This document shows positions 10,820-21,163 of a stretch of DNA of 64,000 bases, one piece after another; position 1 is the stretch's first letter, and each line of letters begins with the position of its first letter. This DNA is from Alloascoidea africana. Lineage: Eukaryota; Ascomycota; Alloascoideomycetes; Alloascoideales; Alloascoideaceae. Position numbers and translations under genes: made by a program. The notes below the pieces were generated by a model. It was not told where the DNA came from and searched no databases. It saw only the letters and a list, made by a program, of their open reading frames with translations. The DNA lies in the NCBI GenBank assembly GCA_030581615.1, contig JAKTTT010000026.1, positions 1 to 64,000 on the forward strand, written 5' to 3'.

Positions 10820-11690
10820 ATGTCCTTTCTCCAGAGCCTGTGAGTATAGTTTCTCGCCCCGACCATACACGTTACTGACGACCTGCAATTGCCCGTCTAG
10901 CCATCTCGCGAACGCCGCGACGCGAACGACCCGCCAGACCCGCGGGCCTGGGCTCGCACACGCTGCTGCTGTAAACAAACAAATGGCCCCAGAGGCCTCA
11001 GAGGCCACCACCACCGCGGCCGCGGCCGCGGTGCTGGGGACGTCGCACCGGGACATTCGAACGTACGCGGAGGCCACGCTGGGCTCGGGCTCGCTGGCCC
11101 AGGCGATTCTGCTGCCCGAGGGCGAGGACGTGAACGAATGGCTGGCCGTGCACGTTGTGGACTTTTACAACCAGATCAACATGCTCTACGGCGCCATCAC
11201 CGAGTTTTGCAGCCCCCAGACGTGTCCGCGGATGACCGCGACGGCCGAGTACGAGTATCTGTGGCAGGAGGCCGAGCCTGCTCCTGCTGGGGCCGGCCCT
11301 GGCGCTGGTGCTGGTGCTGGTGCTGGTGCTGGCCGGGGCAAGAAACAGCTCGTCCCGCTGTCTGCCCCCGAGTACGTGGACAGGCTCATGACGTGGATCC
11401 AGGGCTTTCTGGACGACGACAACGTGTTTCCGTCCAAGATGGGCGCCCCGTTCCCGGCCCAGTTCCACGCGTTGGTGAAAACCGTCATGAAGCGGCTGTT
11501 TCGAGTCTACGCGCACATCTACTGCCATCACTTTGACCAAATCACAGAACTCAGTCTCCAACCCCATCTAAACACAAGTCTGAAACATTTCGTGCTGTTT
11601 GCAAAGCAGTTCGACCTGGTCGCAGACAAGGATTTCGGTCCCTTGGACGAATTGATTGCTCTGATGCTGTCCGAAGAAAGACGCGCCTAG
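10820..11690 (+). CDS. MOB1: Mob1, NDR/LATS-kinase coactivator (mitotic exit), one intron
   Basis: Two exons, 10820-10839 and 10901-11690 (donor gtgagt at 10840, acceptor tctag ending 10900, branch-like ttactgac), give 269 residues beginning MSFLQSLHLANA; S. cerevisiae Mob1 also begins MSFLQ. The body matches Mob1 closely: GEDVNEWLAVHVVDFYNQIN, SPQTCPRMTATAEYEYLW (zinc-binding Cys), RVYAHIYCHHFDQI (zinc-binding His) and HFVLFAKQFDLV near the end. Mob1 binds and activates Dbf2-type kinases at the spindle poles and bud neck to drive mitotic exit and cytokinesis. Compared with yeast Mob1 the disordered N-terminus is shorter. A Gly-Ala run of about 20 residues is inserted inside the domain, between LWQ and the SAPEYVD motif. 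Confidence 0.95.
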
Positions 11691-11740
11691 TGAGAATGAA
11701 AATAAAAATGAAAATGAAAATGTTGTAATGCCATGGGGGA

Positions 11741-11761
11741 AATATATATATATATATATAT
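11741..11761. repeat. (AT)n microsatellite
   Basis: About ten AT units between the convergent 3' ends of MOB1 and the WSC gene. Confidence 0.9.
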
Positions 11762-11910
11762 CTGTTATAAATAAACCAAAACAAAAAAAGTCATAACTTC
11801 TCGGATGTACGATCGAATAAACTGGGGAAAGTAATCTGAATAGATGCAAGTGTAGTAGTAGTGATAATGGATAGAAGATGCAAAAATGTGAACCCCACCA
11901 AAGAAATCCA

Positions 11911-13275
11911 CTAGGCTCCTGGATGAGAATGGTGAATGGCTTCATGGGCCCGTTCCGGCCGCGAAAACTCAAAGTCAAACTGGCCCAGGTCCGCATTCGC
12001 AAATTGCGAAAGGCCCGCTCGGTTCAAATTCGAGTATCGAGGACTTGGCACCGTCGTTGCCGCCTCCAGAGACTCCGGCATCGCGCTCGCCCTGTTGTCG
12101 GGATTCCGCACCGTGAGAACCTGTTTACGGCTAAAGTCAGAAACGTCCGGGAGCGAGCCCACGCTGAGTCTGTTCGTTGCGGTTCGTACTGCCAGAGGAT
12201 TCAGCCGTTGATCCACATCCTCCGCAAAAATGTCCAGTGCTGGCTTGGAAATCGATCCAGATCCGCTGCCGTTGGAAGAATAGAACGAGCCCGCACCGAC
12301 TCCAGCTCCAACTCCAACCGTCTCGAGCATCTCTTCGTCGTTCTGCTTCCGGCGCCGCCACAGCAGGAAGAACACGAGCGACATGAGAGCCGTCCCGCTG
12401 GCACAACAGCCCACAGCAATGCCGGCGATGGCCCCGTTCGAAAGAGAGCCAGAACCGGAACCTGAACCTGAGCCCGAGCCCTCGCCACTTGCTGCTGCCG
12501 CGGCGTCGGCATCCGTCGCAGTTGCAACAGAGGTCTCTGTCACCTGGACGGCCTGCGTCACCGTGACGGTCGCGCCATTGGCGTTCGTCGTCGTGGCCGT
12601 GAGCGTCGTGCTGACGGCAACAATCTGCTTGGTTTTACTCAAAGTGGTAGCTGGCTCTGTGTTGGAAGACTGGGTCGTGCTAGTTTGCACAGGCGACTTT
12701 GCAGAAGGTGAGGTTGTCGAATCTTTTGAATCTTTCGAGCTAGTAGTGGTCGTCGCACCAAAGTTGCCAATCAAAGTCGTCTCGTCTTTGTCGTCTCCAG
12801 TCACTGTTGTCGATGTTGAAGGAGTTGTTGATGGTTTTGTCGTCAAGGTTTTAGAGTCTGAGTCTGAGTTTGAGTTTGAGTTTGAGTTTGAGCTCGAGTC
12901 CTGTTTCAGAGTGCCCTTGCCCGTCTTGTAAACAGTCAGTGCATCAGATCCACCACATTTCTCGTCTGGATATCCGGCACATTTGGTACTGCAATCGCCC
13001 GAGTCCGTTTCGTAAGAGGAGCCCGGAAGCGTGTTGCCGCAGAGACATTCTTCTCCGTTGTACAGTGCAGCCAGAGCATAGCCTGAGTTTGAGCATTGCT
13101 CCAAACAGTACCCTGAGGACTGGTAGAGATAGGTCCCCTCGGAAGAGAAAAGCGACTTGGCATTGTCCGAAAAACAGCCGACCTGTTCTTGGCTTGCGGC
13201 CGCAGTCGCGGACATCAGCACCAGGAACAACAACAGTCGTGCAAACGTGAGTCCTGGTCCCGTCCAGCGAGGCAT
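11911..13275 (-). CDS. WSC-domain cell-wall stress sensor
   Basis: 454 residues from the ATG at 13275 (MPRWTGPG), chosen over one 20 codons upstream because it puts the signal peptide (LLLFLVLMSATAAA) at the N-terminus. Residues 31-118 form a WSC domain with its Cys pattern (VGCFSD ... CLEQC ... CLCG ... CSTKC ... CGG). A Ser/Thr-rich stalk of about 160 residues follows, expected to be O-mannosylated. A single transmembrane helix lies at about 281-306, followed by the RRRK stop-transfer. The cytoplasmic tail of about 145 residues ends in an acidic and aromatic stretch (ANADLGQFDFEF). Known for the family (Wsc1-4, Mid2-like): plasma-membrane sensors that recruit Rom2 to activate Rho1-Pkc1 cell-wall integrity signalling. 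Which Wsc paralogue it is cannot be told. Convergent with MOB1. Confidence 0.9.
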   Translation of the reverse strand: MPRWTGPGLTFARLLLFLVLMSATAAASQEQVGCFSDNAKSLFSSEGTYLYQSSGYCLEQCSNSGYALAALYNGEECLCGNTLPGSSYETDSGDCSTKCAGYPDEKCGGSDALTVYKTGKGTLKQDSSSNSNSNSNSDSDSKTLTTKPSTTPSTSTTVTGDDKDETTLIGNFGATTTTSSKDSKDSTTSPSAKSPVQTSTTQSSNTEPATTLSKTKQIVAVSTTLTATTTNANGATVTVTQAVQVTETSVATATDADAAAAASGEGSGSGSGSGSGSLSNGAIAGIAVGCCASGTALMSLVFFLLWRRRKQNDEEMLETVGVGAGVGAGSFYSSNGSGSGSISKPALDIFAEDVDQRLNPLAVRTATNRLSVGSLPDVSDFSRKQVLTVRNPDNRASAMPESLEAATTVPSPRYSNLNRAGLSQFANADLGQFDFEFSRPERAHEAIHHSHPGA

Positions 13276-14824
13276 TGTTGGTGTTGTGGGATGTTGAGGT
13301 TGAGGTTGAGGTAGATGTTGATGTTTCAGGGGCATTCGGAGTTCGCGTAAGAGGAAAAAAAGAAAGAGAAAGGGAAAGGGAAAGGTGAAAAAAGATAAAA
13401 GATAAAAGAAGGTCGGTCAAGGAGTGACTACGGCAAGAAAAGCGAACGTGGGTGCGAAAGTGTGAGAAAGCGAAACAGGAAGAAAAGAACAGAGAAATGA
13501 AAAGGAGCAAAAAAGCTCCTGCGAAGCACTTCACTCTGATACACGCCTGGGGCAGGGTAACCCCGTGGATTTGCTGCTGGATTTGCTGCTGGATTTGCTG
13601 CGAACTGGGATTTTTTTCAGGTTGCTTATTATAGTTATCAAGGGGAAGGGGAGGATTGCACAATGAGGCTGTTATTTCCTTTGGGTTCTAGATCCTAAAA
13701 GTAAATCTATTTGTGGTGATTAATAGTTGAAAAAGGCGGGATATGTATATGCTTGCACAGCCACCAAACATGATTAAAAGTGGCTTGAAATCCTGAATGG
13801 TCAACAATTGATACAATCGGATAGAAAAAAGTTATGGTAGAATTGAACATTAAGATATTACGAGTATTTAGGATTGTATGGGAGGGGGAGGAATTTGGAT
13901 TGGACGTTTACAGGTATTAAAGTTTGGATGAACAACACACACGCTACACAACCTTGGTGATGTGCAAACTAATAACTAATTGAGATTCTTAGTCAAGAAT
14001 CACCTTGAGTTTGAGTTCAAATACAAGACAAGGTTGATTCAATATTCAAAGCCTTTTGGGTGAAATGTTTGTAATAATCGCCTAGACTTGTACCACATTC
14101 GATTGGATACATTACATTAGTTCCAGATTAGGCTTTTATTTCCGATCCCTCGGTTTTTCAGTCCCCTTGAAGAGATACATTAAAGGTCAATGAGAACAGC
14201 ATAACAAAACTTTATAGGAAATTTTGAATCATTGGTAGAAGCATATACTGTATTACAAATAACTGTTATATCTCTGATACAGATACATGTGTACATACTT
14301 TGTCTAACTATAAACACATTTACAGTAAATGTATTTGCAAAGCAGTTTGGTCGACTAAAGTCTGTTGTTGTAAATCATATAACCCTGCAAAACATAGATT
14401 CATTCTGAAATTTTTGACAATTGACATCCCATAGTATCATTTTTTTGGTTCCAAAAAAAAACATGGAGTTATTAAAAATACACAATACAAACTGGCATCC
14501 ACGGACAATGGAATTTACAAATTACAAAAAATTAAAACTAAGTAAATCATCAAATTGCCTAAAAAGTGGTATATTAAAAAAGAATCAGAATTATATACGT
14601 CATTTCAAATACATGATTGGGATTTAGTTCACTGTGTTCAATGGGAAAACTCGTAGACAACCACGCAACAATGGTATTTGCGGAAAGATTCTCGGCGTTG
14701 TAATTTATATATAAAAATGAAGGGAAAAAATGATCAAGCCGTAGTTGAATGAATAGGAATTGGGGTTTTGTATGTTTACATTTTTTGTATGTATGTGTTT
14801 TAAAATTTTGTGTCGTTTTTGGTT
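13276..14824. other. Intergenic: WSC promoter plus 3' flank of family copy A
   Basis: 13276-13660 is purine-rich with short AG repeats and three copies of a GGATTTGCTGCT-like unit near 13566-13600. The part 14500-14660 is homologous, in reverse, to the downstream regions of family copies B and D. No gene was recognised. Confidence 0.5.
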
Positions 14825-15478
14825 TCATTTCTCGGGTCTCTGAGACTCTTGCCTCTTAAAAACAGAACGAACTTTGCGGCCCAGTTTCTTTAACTGATCT
14901 CTCCCGCGGAAACTCAAGGGAGATTTCTTCTGGTTACCGGACTTTGTTCCATTGGCATTTGCCTCATGAGGTAACACCAGTGGGAAAGATTCGTTCTCGG
15001 GTTCATCACCAAGACCGTTATCATCTCTATCTGAGGATGGCTCCTGATCCAAGCTTAAATGGCTAATGTCATCATTCGAGGAATAATCAAGTGACCATTC
15101 GTCATACCTAACACTTTCTTCATCAGAACTACTAGAATAATCCTCTTGACCATATCCACCCATCTTTTTCGAATTCTCCAAACTCATGAGGGAGTCGTTT
15201 TCATGGTCTGGCTCCGGGAAAAAATAGTTTTCCATAAGGTGGAAAGTGGGAAGAAGATTGAAAAGCGTGGGATTTAACTCCTCCTTTGGGTCAGAATCAG
15301 AAGTGGGTTGAGTAGTTGGTAGGAAGGTTTCACCATGAATGTCTCGATACGATGCTTCTTCCTCATGATGATGTCCTCTCCTCTCATCCATCATAGAGAT
15401 TGGGTCTCCCGGGTCTGAAGGTTGGTTATCGTGGTTTTCCGTATCGACAATGTCAAATATATAGGTTGAACGACGCAT
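14825..15478 (-). CDS. Unrecognised lineage gene family, copy A
   Basis: 217 residues. The start at 15478 (MRRSTYIF) is chosen because the DNA before it (CTAAACCC ... GTCTATTACCATTATG) aligns with the leaders of copies B and C; the frame is open 34 codons further up. The protein is acidic and Ser-rich through most of its length (EDYSSSSDEESVRYDEW). It ends in a strongly basic segment, QKKSPLSFRGRDQLKKLGRK, followed by VRSVFKR. That tail is shared with copies C and D. No signal peptide, membrane segment or known domain is visible. Copy A is the most diverged of the four and lies head-to-head with copy B. Function unknown; the basic tail might bind membrane, nucleic acid or a partner. Confidence 0.6.
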   Translation of the reverse strand: MRRSTYIFDIVDTENHDNQPSDPGDPISMMDERRGHHHEEEASYRDIHGETFLPTTQPTSDSDPKEELNPTLFNLLPTFHLMENYFFPEPDHENDSLMSLENSKKMGGYGQEDYSSSSDEESVRYDEWSLDYSSNDDISHLSLDQEPSSDRDDNGLGDEPENESFPLVLPHEANANGTKSGNQKKSPLSFRGRDQLKKLGRKVRSVFKRQESQRPEK

Positions 15479-15583
15479 AATGGTAATAGACAAAGGTTTC
15501 ACAGGGTTTAGTTCGGGTAGTTCACGGATTTGAGAGTGATACAAAAAACGATTGGGGATTGGGAGAAAAAAATTTAGCACTTT

Positions 15584-15596
15584 CCTCTTCTTTTAA
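15584..15596 (-). promoter_or_regulatory. Conserved core-promoter element, copy A
   Basis: On the minus strand it reads TTAAAAGAAGAGG, preceded by CAACGACTTGGAAAAGAAG. It corresponds to the TATAAAAGGAGA element of the other copies and lies about 115 bp before the start codon. Confidence 0.45.
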
Positions 15597-16142
15597 CTTC
15601 TTTTCCAAGTCGTTGTTAGACTAGGGGTAACAATCTGGTGAATTAACCTATTTTTTCTTTTCTTTGTATGTGGGGTGTTTGTCAAAGACAGTAACTTTAG
15701 TTATAAATTCAAAAGAAAAAACTTTATTCGGATCTTCTCATCGCATTCATTGTATCTACATGGATACCAACACTTAAAGATGCCAAACTAAGAACTACTG
15801 GCGAGAAAATACAATGTAGTGTATTCAAATCAAGTTTACAAGTATCTTTATCTGAAAAATGAATGTGCTAATACTAAAATTTGCCACAAAACCAAGCTCT
15901 TGCAGGTCTTTGATCCTTTAGTTACCAATTCTAGAATCATCTAAATGAACCAGCTCTTGGTTTTTTTACAACCTTAAAACTGTATAGGGGTTTTGCGCCC
16001 TTTTCATGTTTATTTCTGCTCTTACATTCTTTTTGTCAATTCAGTTAGGTGTATATGTGTAATGTTACGTGCATTTTACCAAAAACTTGTCCAATTGCCA
16101 CACCTGCAGTTGACTACCGATAGCATTATCGGTGGTATTGCA

Positions 16143-16337
16143 TTATACTACTGTATCTGATATACACTCCAGGGGTAATAATATAAGCGCTGTGTAGATT
16201 TTGTTAGAAATCAAGGTCTCGCTCGTTGCATTCTTGGACACAGATGGTGAAGCCAAAACCTTAACCCTGTAGCAGAGCCTAATTAGCCCTTCGTGCAACA
16301 ATTTTCTTATCTTTTGGACATTATTTTGATCATGCAA
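16143..16337 (-). pseudogene. Relic fragment related to 18605-18931
   Basis: The reading KNATSETLISNKIYTALILL matches NEDTDTLVSRKTYTALNFL at 18605-18931 in the opposite orientation, with CTACACAGCGCTTA identical at base level. Neither place has a full-length gene. The family is not recognised. It is probably part of the same duplicated block as the four-copy family. Confidence 0.4.
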
Positions 16338-16934
16338 AGTATTTCATAGATGTATTTTTAGCATTATTTGATTAAGAAGTTTGACTGTTTCTCGAATCTG
16401 CTCACTACACACGCAAAGTGTGGAGGTTAATGCCGACGAACAAAGGTTCAACATTCGGATAAATCCCCCAACTGCTTACTGGGACAACAAGAAAAATGTG
16501 GATATTCACAAAGTAATATTTAACCAGCCTTGTGTAGAACAACTTTAACAACACTTCATCGTCGTCATTCAGGCCGGCCTGAACAGGGTTATTAAATACA
16601 CAACTGAGGTTGAAGTGGTATATAGAGAGACTGTCAGACCGCTTGTAAAAAATTACCGATAAATGTTTAGATAATCCAAAAGAGATTAATCCCCTTAATT
16701 ACTAAGTTGGTCTGTTTTTGTACTGGTTAGGTCGTTGTTTCCCTTTTTGGTAGTTTTAAGTTTTGACATATACATGTAGATACAATACGAGGAGCCTATT
16801 CCATTTTTTTCGATCGAACTCTAATCCCTTGACTAACCGATTTAAGATCAATTAGAATTCAAAGACAAAGCAAAGAGTCAAAAAGCAAAATTTATCATAT
16901 TGACAGCACAGTATAACAAAAACTTGGAGAGGAA

Positions 16935-16946
16935 TATAAAAGGAGA
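16935..16946 (+). promoter_or_regulatory. Conserved TATA-like element, copy B
   Basis: TATAAAAGGAGA about 105-115 bp before the ATG. The identical element occurs before copy D and close variants before A and C, so it is probably the core promoter. Confidence 0.6.
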
Positions 16947-17049
16947 GGGAGATGTCCTCTTCCTCTGTCCCAGCTACCAACTACTTTTTACCACGCTTTG
17001 TGAATTATCCAAACTACTCTAAAACCCTTTTAAACTTATCTCTATTACA

Positions 17050-17735
17050 ATGGTGAACCCTTTCGTCGAAGACTTTGACCGTATCAATGCGGACAACTTC
17101 CACAGTCAACTTCCCAACCCGGAGGACATGTTGGACGAGGTTATAAGATATCTCGAAGATGAAACAGCATGGAGTCAAGCATCCAATGGAGAACCCTACC
17201 CATCAACTCGCCCACCCCCGCCCCCTCCAGAAATTGCTCCAATTGCTGACCAATCGCTTGAACAAGTAGACCCCCTTTCTCCTGATTACCAAGATTTCAA
17301 TCAGTTTTCTCTTGAGGAGTCAAGCTTTTCCTCTGAATCGAGCGAAATGTCAGATTATAGTTATGACTCCTTTGAACTTATCAGCAACAGCATGGATGTT
17401 GATAATTTGCCCACCATGTTTGAATTTGATGGAATGGACTATTGTAAAATCTGCGATAAAGAAAATTTTGATTCTGATGAATCGTCACTTGAAGAATATG
17501 CCTCTCCGGAAGCGGTTAACCCTGTGGGCTTTGACAACGATACACACACAGAGGACCGCCCGAATGAGGATTTCGTTCCATGGTTTAACCGCGTTTAAGA
17601 CCTTTTAAGGCCAATTCCGATGAAGCAAAGCGTGGCAAGAAAATAGAACATTCCTGGCGTTCTCACAGAAAAGATTAGTTAAAGAGGATGAACCGCAAAC
17701 CACGCTCTGTTTTCAAGATGGAATAATCTCAGGAC
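17050..17735 (+). pseudogene. Unrecognised lineage gene family, copy B (decayed C-terminus)
   Basis: An open frame of 182 codons (17050-17598) has the family layout: a MVNPF start, a Pro-rich box (STRPPPPPPEIAP, compare SPTTPPFPDIVP in copy C), and an acidic Ser-rich middle. It stops before the basic tail. The tail is still recognisable downstream in another frame: KRGKKIEHSWRSHRKD, then a TAG where C and D have CAG (Gln), then LKRMNRKPRSVFK. So copy B has one frameshift and at least one stop relative to its relatives. It may still yield a truncated protein lacking the tail. Promoter and leader are conserved. Unknown function. Confidence 0.6.
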
Positions 17736-17869
17736 TTGAACCCCCTTCCCCCAACACACACACAGACAATCAAAAAATCAAAAAACACACAAAATTTTGA
17801 CATACAAAAGCATAGAAAAGCATAGAAACTTACAAAAATTCGAAAACTCAAAATCTTTTTTTCTATTTC

Positions 17870-18075
17870 TACTATCAGAACATAACCGGGAGTCTCTCCA
17901 CGGAATCAAAGCGATGCAATGATTGAGCCGCTGGTGATCTTTTCCACCAAAAGCAGTAAAATGAATTCCAATCATGCATTTGCAATGGAGTATACAGTTC
18001 TGTTCTTTTTAATATACCACTTTTTAGTGATTTATTGTTTTGCAAGATTCTTTTTCGTATTTCGTACTTCACATA
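17870..18075 (+). repeat. Arm of large inverted duplication (partner 22620-22860)
   Basis: Shares long identical runs with the reverse complement of 22620-22860, for example around GATTGAGCCGCTGGTGATCT and TTTTAGTGATTTATTGTTTT with few changes. These are the downstream flanks of copies B and D. A weaker relative lies at 14500-14660, 3' of copy A. Confidence 0.8.
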
Positions 18076-18379
18076 GATTCCCACCGAAGATACTTGTCTT
18101 CAAGCCTCAAAGGCACGCATGGCAATGACACATAAATCTAGTCATGGCTTAGTATTCTTCCAGTTGTTGCCTCCTACTTCCGTAGAGTCTCGGCTAATTC
18201 CATCCTTGGCAAACAGGATAATTCCGCGTTTTTACTCAAAATGGTTTTTATAACTTCTCACTTCAAGTGTGTAATGGGGAACTAGGAAAACTTGTAAATA
18301 TTAAGATAGCGTTTATCTGAACAAAATTCCAAATATTTGGTAGCTTCGAATGGATAATCTCCACGCTACATGGAATACA

Positions 18380-18500
18380 GTCTAGTTCAGAGCTATATAA
18401 ATAACAATTGCCCAACTTGTTTATCTTAATGAGAATATTCAACAATTCTAGAGTCTGCTTGAAGCCTCCTACGTTCACAATCCTCTAGAGTATCTTTAAC
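18380..18500 (+). repeat. Dispersed repeat remnant, possible LTR fossil
   Basis: Resembles 21635-21760: a TATAAATA motif, then about 50-60 bp later TCAAC(A/G)ATTCTAG and a TTG(A/T)AGCCTCC block. The arrangement recalls the end of an LTR, but no partner repeat or internal region is seen. Old and broken if real. Confidence 0.3.
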
Positions 18501-18604
18501 TTCCCAGACTAGGCGGCTCCCTTGGGTTCGTATACATAGGCCACGACTATGTAACTGGGCACTTTCCCTGTTCTGGGATGGTAAGTCATTGTTAGACTCA
18601 AAGA

Positions 18605-18931
18605 GTGGCAGCAGTTTCTTTCCATTTTCCCCTTCGTAATCCAAGCTCCATGCTTGAAACCAGAATGCGTGTGTGTTCAGGCTTCCAACCCAATCTACTT
18701 CACAGAAGCAAGCATTTTAAACACCTGGGGCACAATGAAGACATATGGAGTACTTTTAGCAGTCTGGGTATCACCAAAGATAAGAGCAGTTTGATGAGGG
18801 TTGAGGTTTCTCTTAATGAAGACACCGATACCTTGGTTTCTCGCAAAACCTACACAGCGCTTAACTTTTTAGTTGCAAAATATTTATCAGATTTATCACT
18901 ATATTGCGATTCCACAAACAAATACTGGTGA
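18605..18931 (+). pseudogene. Relic fragment related to 16143-16337
   Basis: A 108-codon open frame. The part from about 18790 to the stop (SLNEDTDTLVSRKTYTALNF, then YLSDLSLYCDS) is alike in sequence and codons to the fragment at 16143-16337. The first half has no counterpart there. The family is not recognised; it could be an intact small gene, but the partner is shorter and differs, so a relic is more likely. Confidence 0.35.
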
Positions 18932-20354
18932 ACCTTGAATTTAGATATGTCAATCGGACGAGCTTTTCAAAAGCTTGGATCATGACGCCTGGCAAAAATA
19001 GTGTACCAAAAAATTGTTTTGTCGCTTAACCCAGCCAGGCCACGTCTCAAATTTTGCAAAACAATAACAAACTTGGTCGAATCAGTAAATGCTCTGTTAA
19101 AGAATTCTGCTTCCTGTACGAATAACCGAAACAAGTGATTGAGAGTATCTGGCTATTTTACTCTCTTAATAATGTGTGCTACTATTACTGTTAAGCAGGG
19201 CCCTATTCCCTACATTATTGGAATTTTTCATTACTGAATTTTTACCCTAGGTCATTTCAAAACCTTGCACTTGAAACTACTACTGTACTTATTCTCGATA
19301 GTGTATTTCATGCAAAATCATTCACTTCGTACACACTTGTCTTTAAGGATCACTAATCGGTTCTGGAAGTTGTTACAAAAGAAGACCAAAAGAAGACAAG
19401 GCAAAGTTTAAGAAGGAAAACTCAAGAAGACTTGAAGAGGATAACAATACATAAAGCATGTATCTTTCTATCTTAGAAAGGAATATGGCAGCCTATGCAC
19501 CAAAAGCATTTCCATTGCTTTCCGGCTCATTCTATTACACAAAAGAGCGTTGTCTAATGAAATCAAAATTTAGTTTGGATGGATTACTTTTAGAACAAAT
19601 TTCCTAGCTTCTTTGTTATAGTATTATTTTTTGGAATAACTATTAACCACTTTAACCTTGTTAAAAGGAATTATATCAGCGACAATTGTCATACTTATAG
19701 TATATTGTGTTGGAAATCCCTTGGGAGTCATAGACTAGATTGAAAACACAGTGTGAAACATTATACTAGTAGAGCGCAGTATAACGCATATCGCTAATTC
19801 CTTAGCTACTTTATGCAATCGGAGGTAGGAAAAATTGCCCGAGGTAGGTAGTAAAACTGATAAAATAAATCTAAATTTTACACAAACACAGAAAAGATAT
19901 GGCGATTTTTCTGAGGAGGAAAGTAAAAACAAAACGCATTTCAAGAACTTTCTAACAACTTCAAGGCTGTGAATTGAAATGCTAATTCATTTAGAATGAA
20001 ACAAGCCCAAGTATTGGTAACATAAGGATCAAAACCTCTAGAGCTTAGTTATGTTTCCGTTGCACAATGTGAAAAAGCTTTCTTCCCTAAATTGCCAAAC
20101 TTTTGTGTCTCGCTGGTTAGATCTTGGTTTCCCATTTTAGTAGTTATAAGTGGTTACATCCATGCAGATTCATGCAGACACAATGCGATGAGCATATTTT
20201 CGAGTAAAGTTTTCTTTAAATCTATCTCTGCTCCCTTTGACAAGCAGAGTTAAAAGCAATTGAACCATTGAATTTCAAAGAACATTCAAAGACACAGCAG
20301 AAAAGTCAAATTTACCAGATTGTTACAATAGCATACAACGACTTGGAAAAGAGC

Positions 20355-20366
20355 ATTAAAGGAGAA
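20355..20366 (+). promoter_or_regulatory. Conserved TATA-like element, copy C
   Basis: ATTAAAGGAGAA, preceded by CAACGACTTGGAAAAGAGC as in the other copies, about 125-135 bp before the ATG. Confidence 0.5.
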
Positions 20367-20488
20367 GGAGGAGCCCTTTTTTTTCTTTCCCAACCACATA
20401 CTACTTTGTACCACTCTGTGTCACTCTCAACTTCGTTAACTAGCCAATATAAACAATTTCAAATTCTCTAAAACTTACATCTATTACG

Positions 20489-21163
20489 ATGATGAACGCT
20501 ATTACTTATCCACTTAATCCTTTCAATGTCGAAACCTACCTCAACAAGCCTCCCGATTTGGAGGCCATGAAGGCCAAGATGATAAGACGTCTCGAAGAGG
20601 TTAAAGAATCATGTCAAACCTTCCATGGAAACCCCTACTCGCCAACTACCCCACCCTTTCCAGATATTGTTCCAACCGCCGACCCACAGCTGGAAACAGT
20701 AACCTCCCGGTTATATATTCATCCTAATCTCGTTTACCATACAAACAGCTTTCATTTCCAGCTGCCAAACCAGTCCTCTGGATCGACAATAGTGCTAGGC
20801 CATCATAGAGACTACCCTTCGGGCCATATCAACAATATGATTTTTGAGAATCCGAGCCGTATGGATGAATATGGTCAAATGGATGAATCCAGTACCTATG
20901 ATGAACAAAATATTACTGATGATGAGCGCCAATGGTTGCTTGATGGGTATCCCTCTGTCGGTAGAATGAGCAATTCGAGCTTTGAACAGGGACCACATAC
21001 CGACAGAGATGTCAGTCTAACTGAACCATCCGAGCGCGAATCCTCCTTTATGAGACCCCATGAATCAAAGCGCGGCGACAAGAAGAAACCCTCCTGGTGT
21101 TCTCGCAGAAAAGATCAGTTGCAAAGGCTGAAGCACAGAGTACGTTCTATTCTTAAGAGGTAA
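20489..21163 (+). CDS. Unrecognised lineage gene family, copy C
   Basis: 224 residues starting MMNAITYPLNPFN, like copy D's MMNTFTYLLNHFN. Layout: a short basic-acidic helix (MKAKMIRRLEEVKES), a Pro-rich box (PYSPTTPPFPDIVP), an acidic middle, then two blocks nearly identical to copy D: YDE/KQNITDD-QWLLD and SFEQGPHTDRDVSLTEPSER. It ends with the basic tail KKKPSWCSRRKDQLQRLKHR, then VRSILKR. No signal peptide, membrane segment or known domain. The close match to D at protein level with drift elsewhere suggests selection. Its downstream similarity to D stops near 21240, where unrelated sequence begins. Function unknown. Confidence 0.7.
   Translation: MMNAITYPLNPFNVETYLNKPPDLEAMKAKMIRRLEEVKESCQTFHGNPYSPTTPPFPDIVPTADPQLETVTSRLYIHPNLVYHTNSFHFQLPNQSSGSTIVLGHHRDYPSGHINNMIFENPSRMDEYGQMDESSTYDEQNITDDERQWLLDGYPSVGRMSNSSFEQGPHTDRDVSLTEPSERESSFMRPHESKRGDKKKPSWCSRRKDQLQRLKHRVRSILKR

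Larger units (their letters stand above)
15479..17049. other. Divergent intergenic region between copies A and B
   Basis: Holds promoters of copies A and B (see the TATA-like entries). Each side carries a stretch around 'catgtagataca' or 'ctacatggatacc' that recurs upstream of copies C and D. A gene relic at 16143-16337 is listed separately. Confidence 0.55.
17736..20488. other. Intergenic: 3' flank of B, repeat remnants, promoter of C
   Basis: 17870-18075 is a long near-match (about 85-90 percent by eye) to the reverse of 22620-22860. A repeat remnant at about 18380-18500 and a relic at 18605-18931 are listed separately. 18932-20040 shows nothing recognisable. 20040-20488 is the copy C promoter and leader, similar to that of B. 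Confidence 0.55.

Noticed and set aside
9574-10878. 434-codon plus-strand frame over the DUF1765 gene
   Set aside because: Low-complexity shadow of a GC-rich gene on the other strand; no domain.
12383-12931. 182-codon plus-strand Val/Glu-rich frame
   Set aside because: Antisense of the Ser/Thr stalk of the WSC protein.
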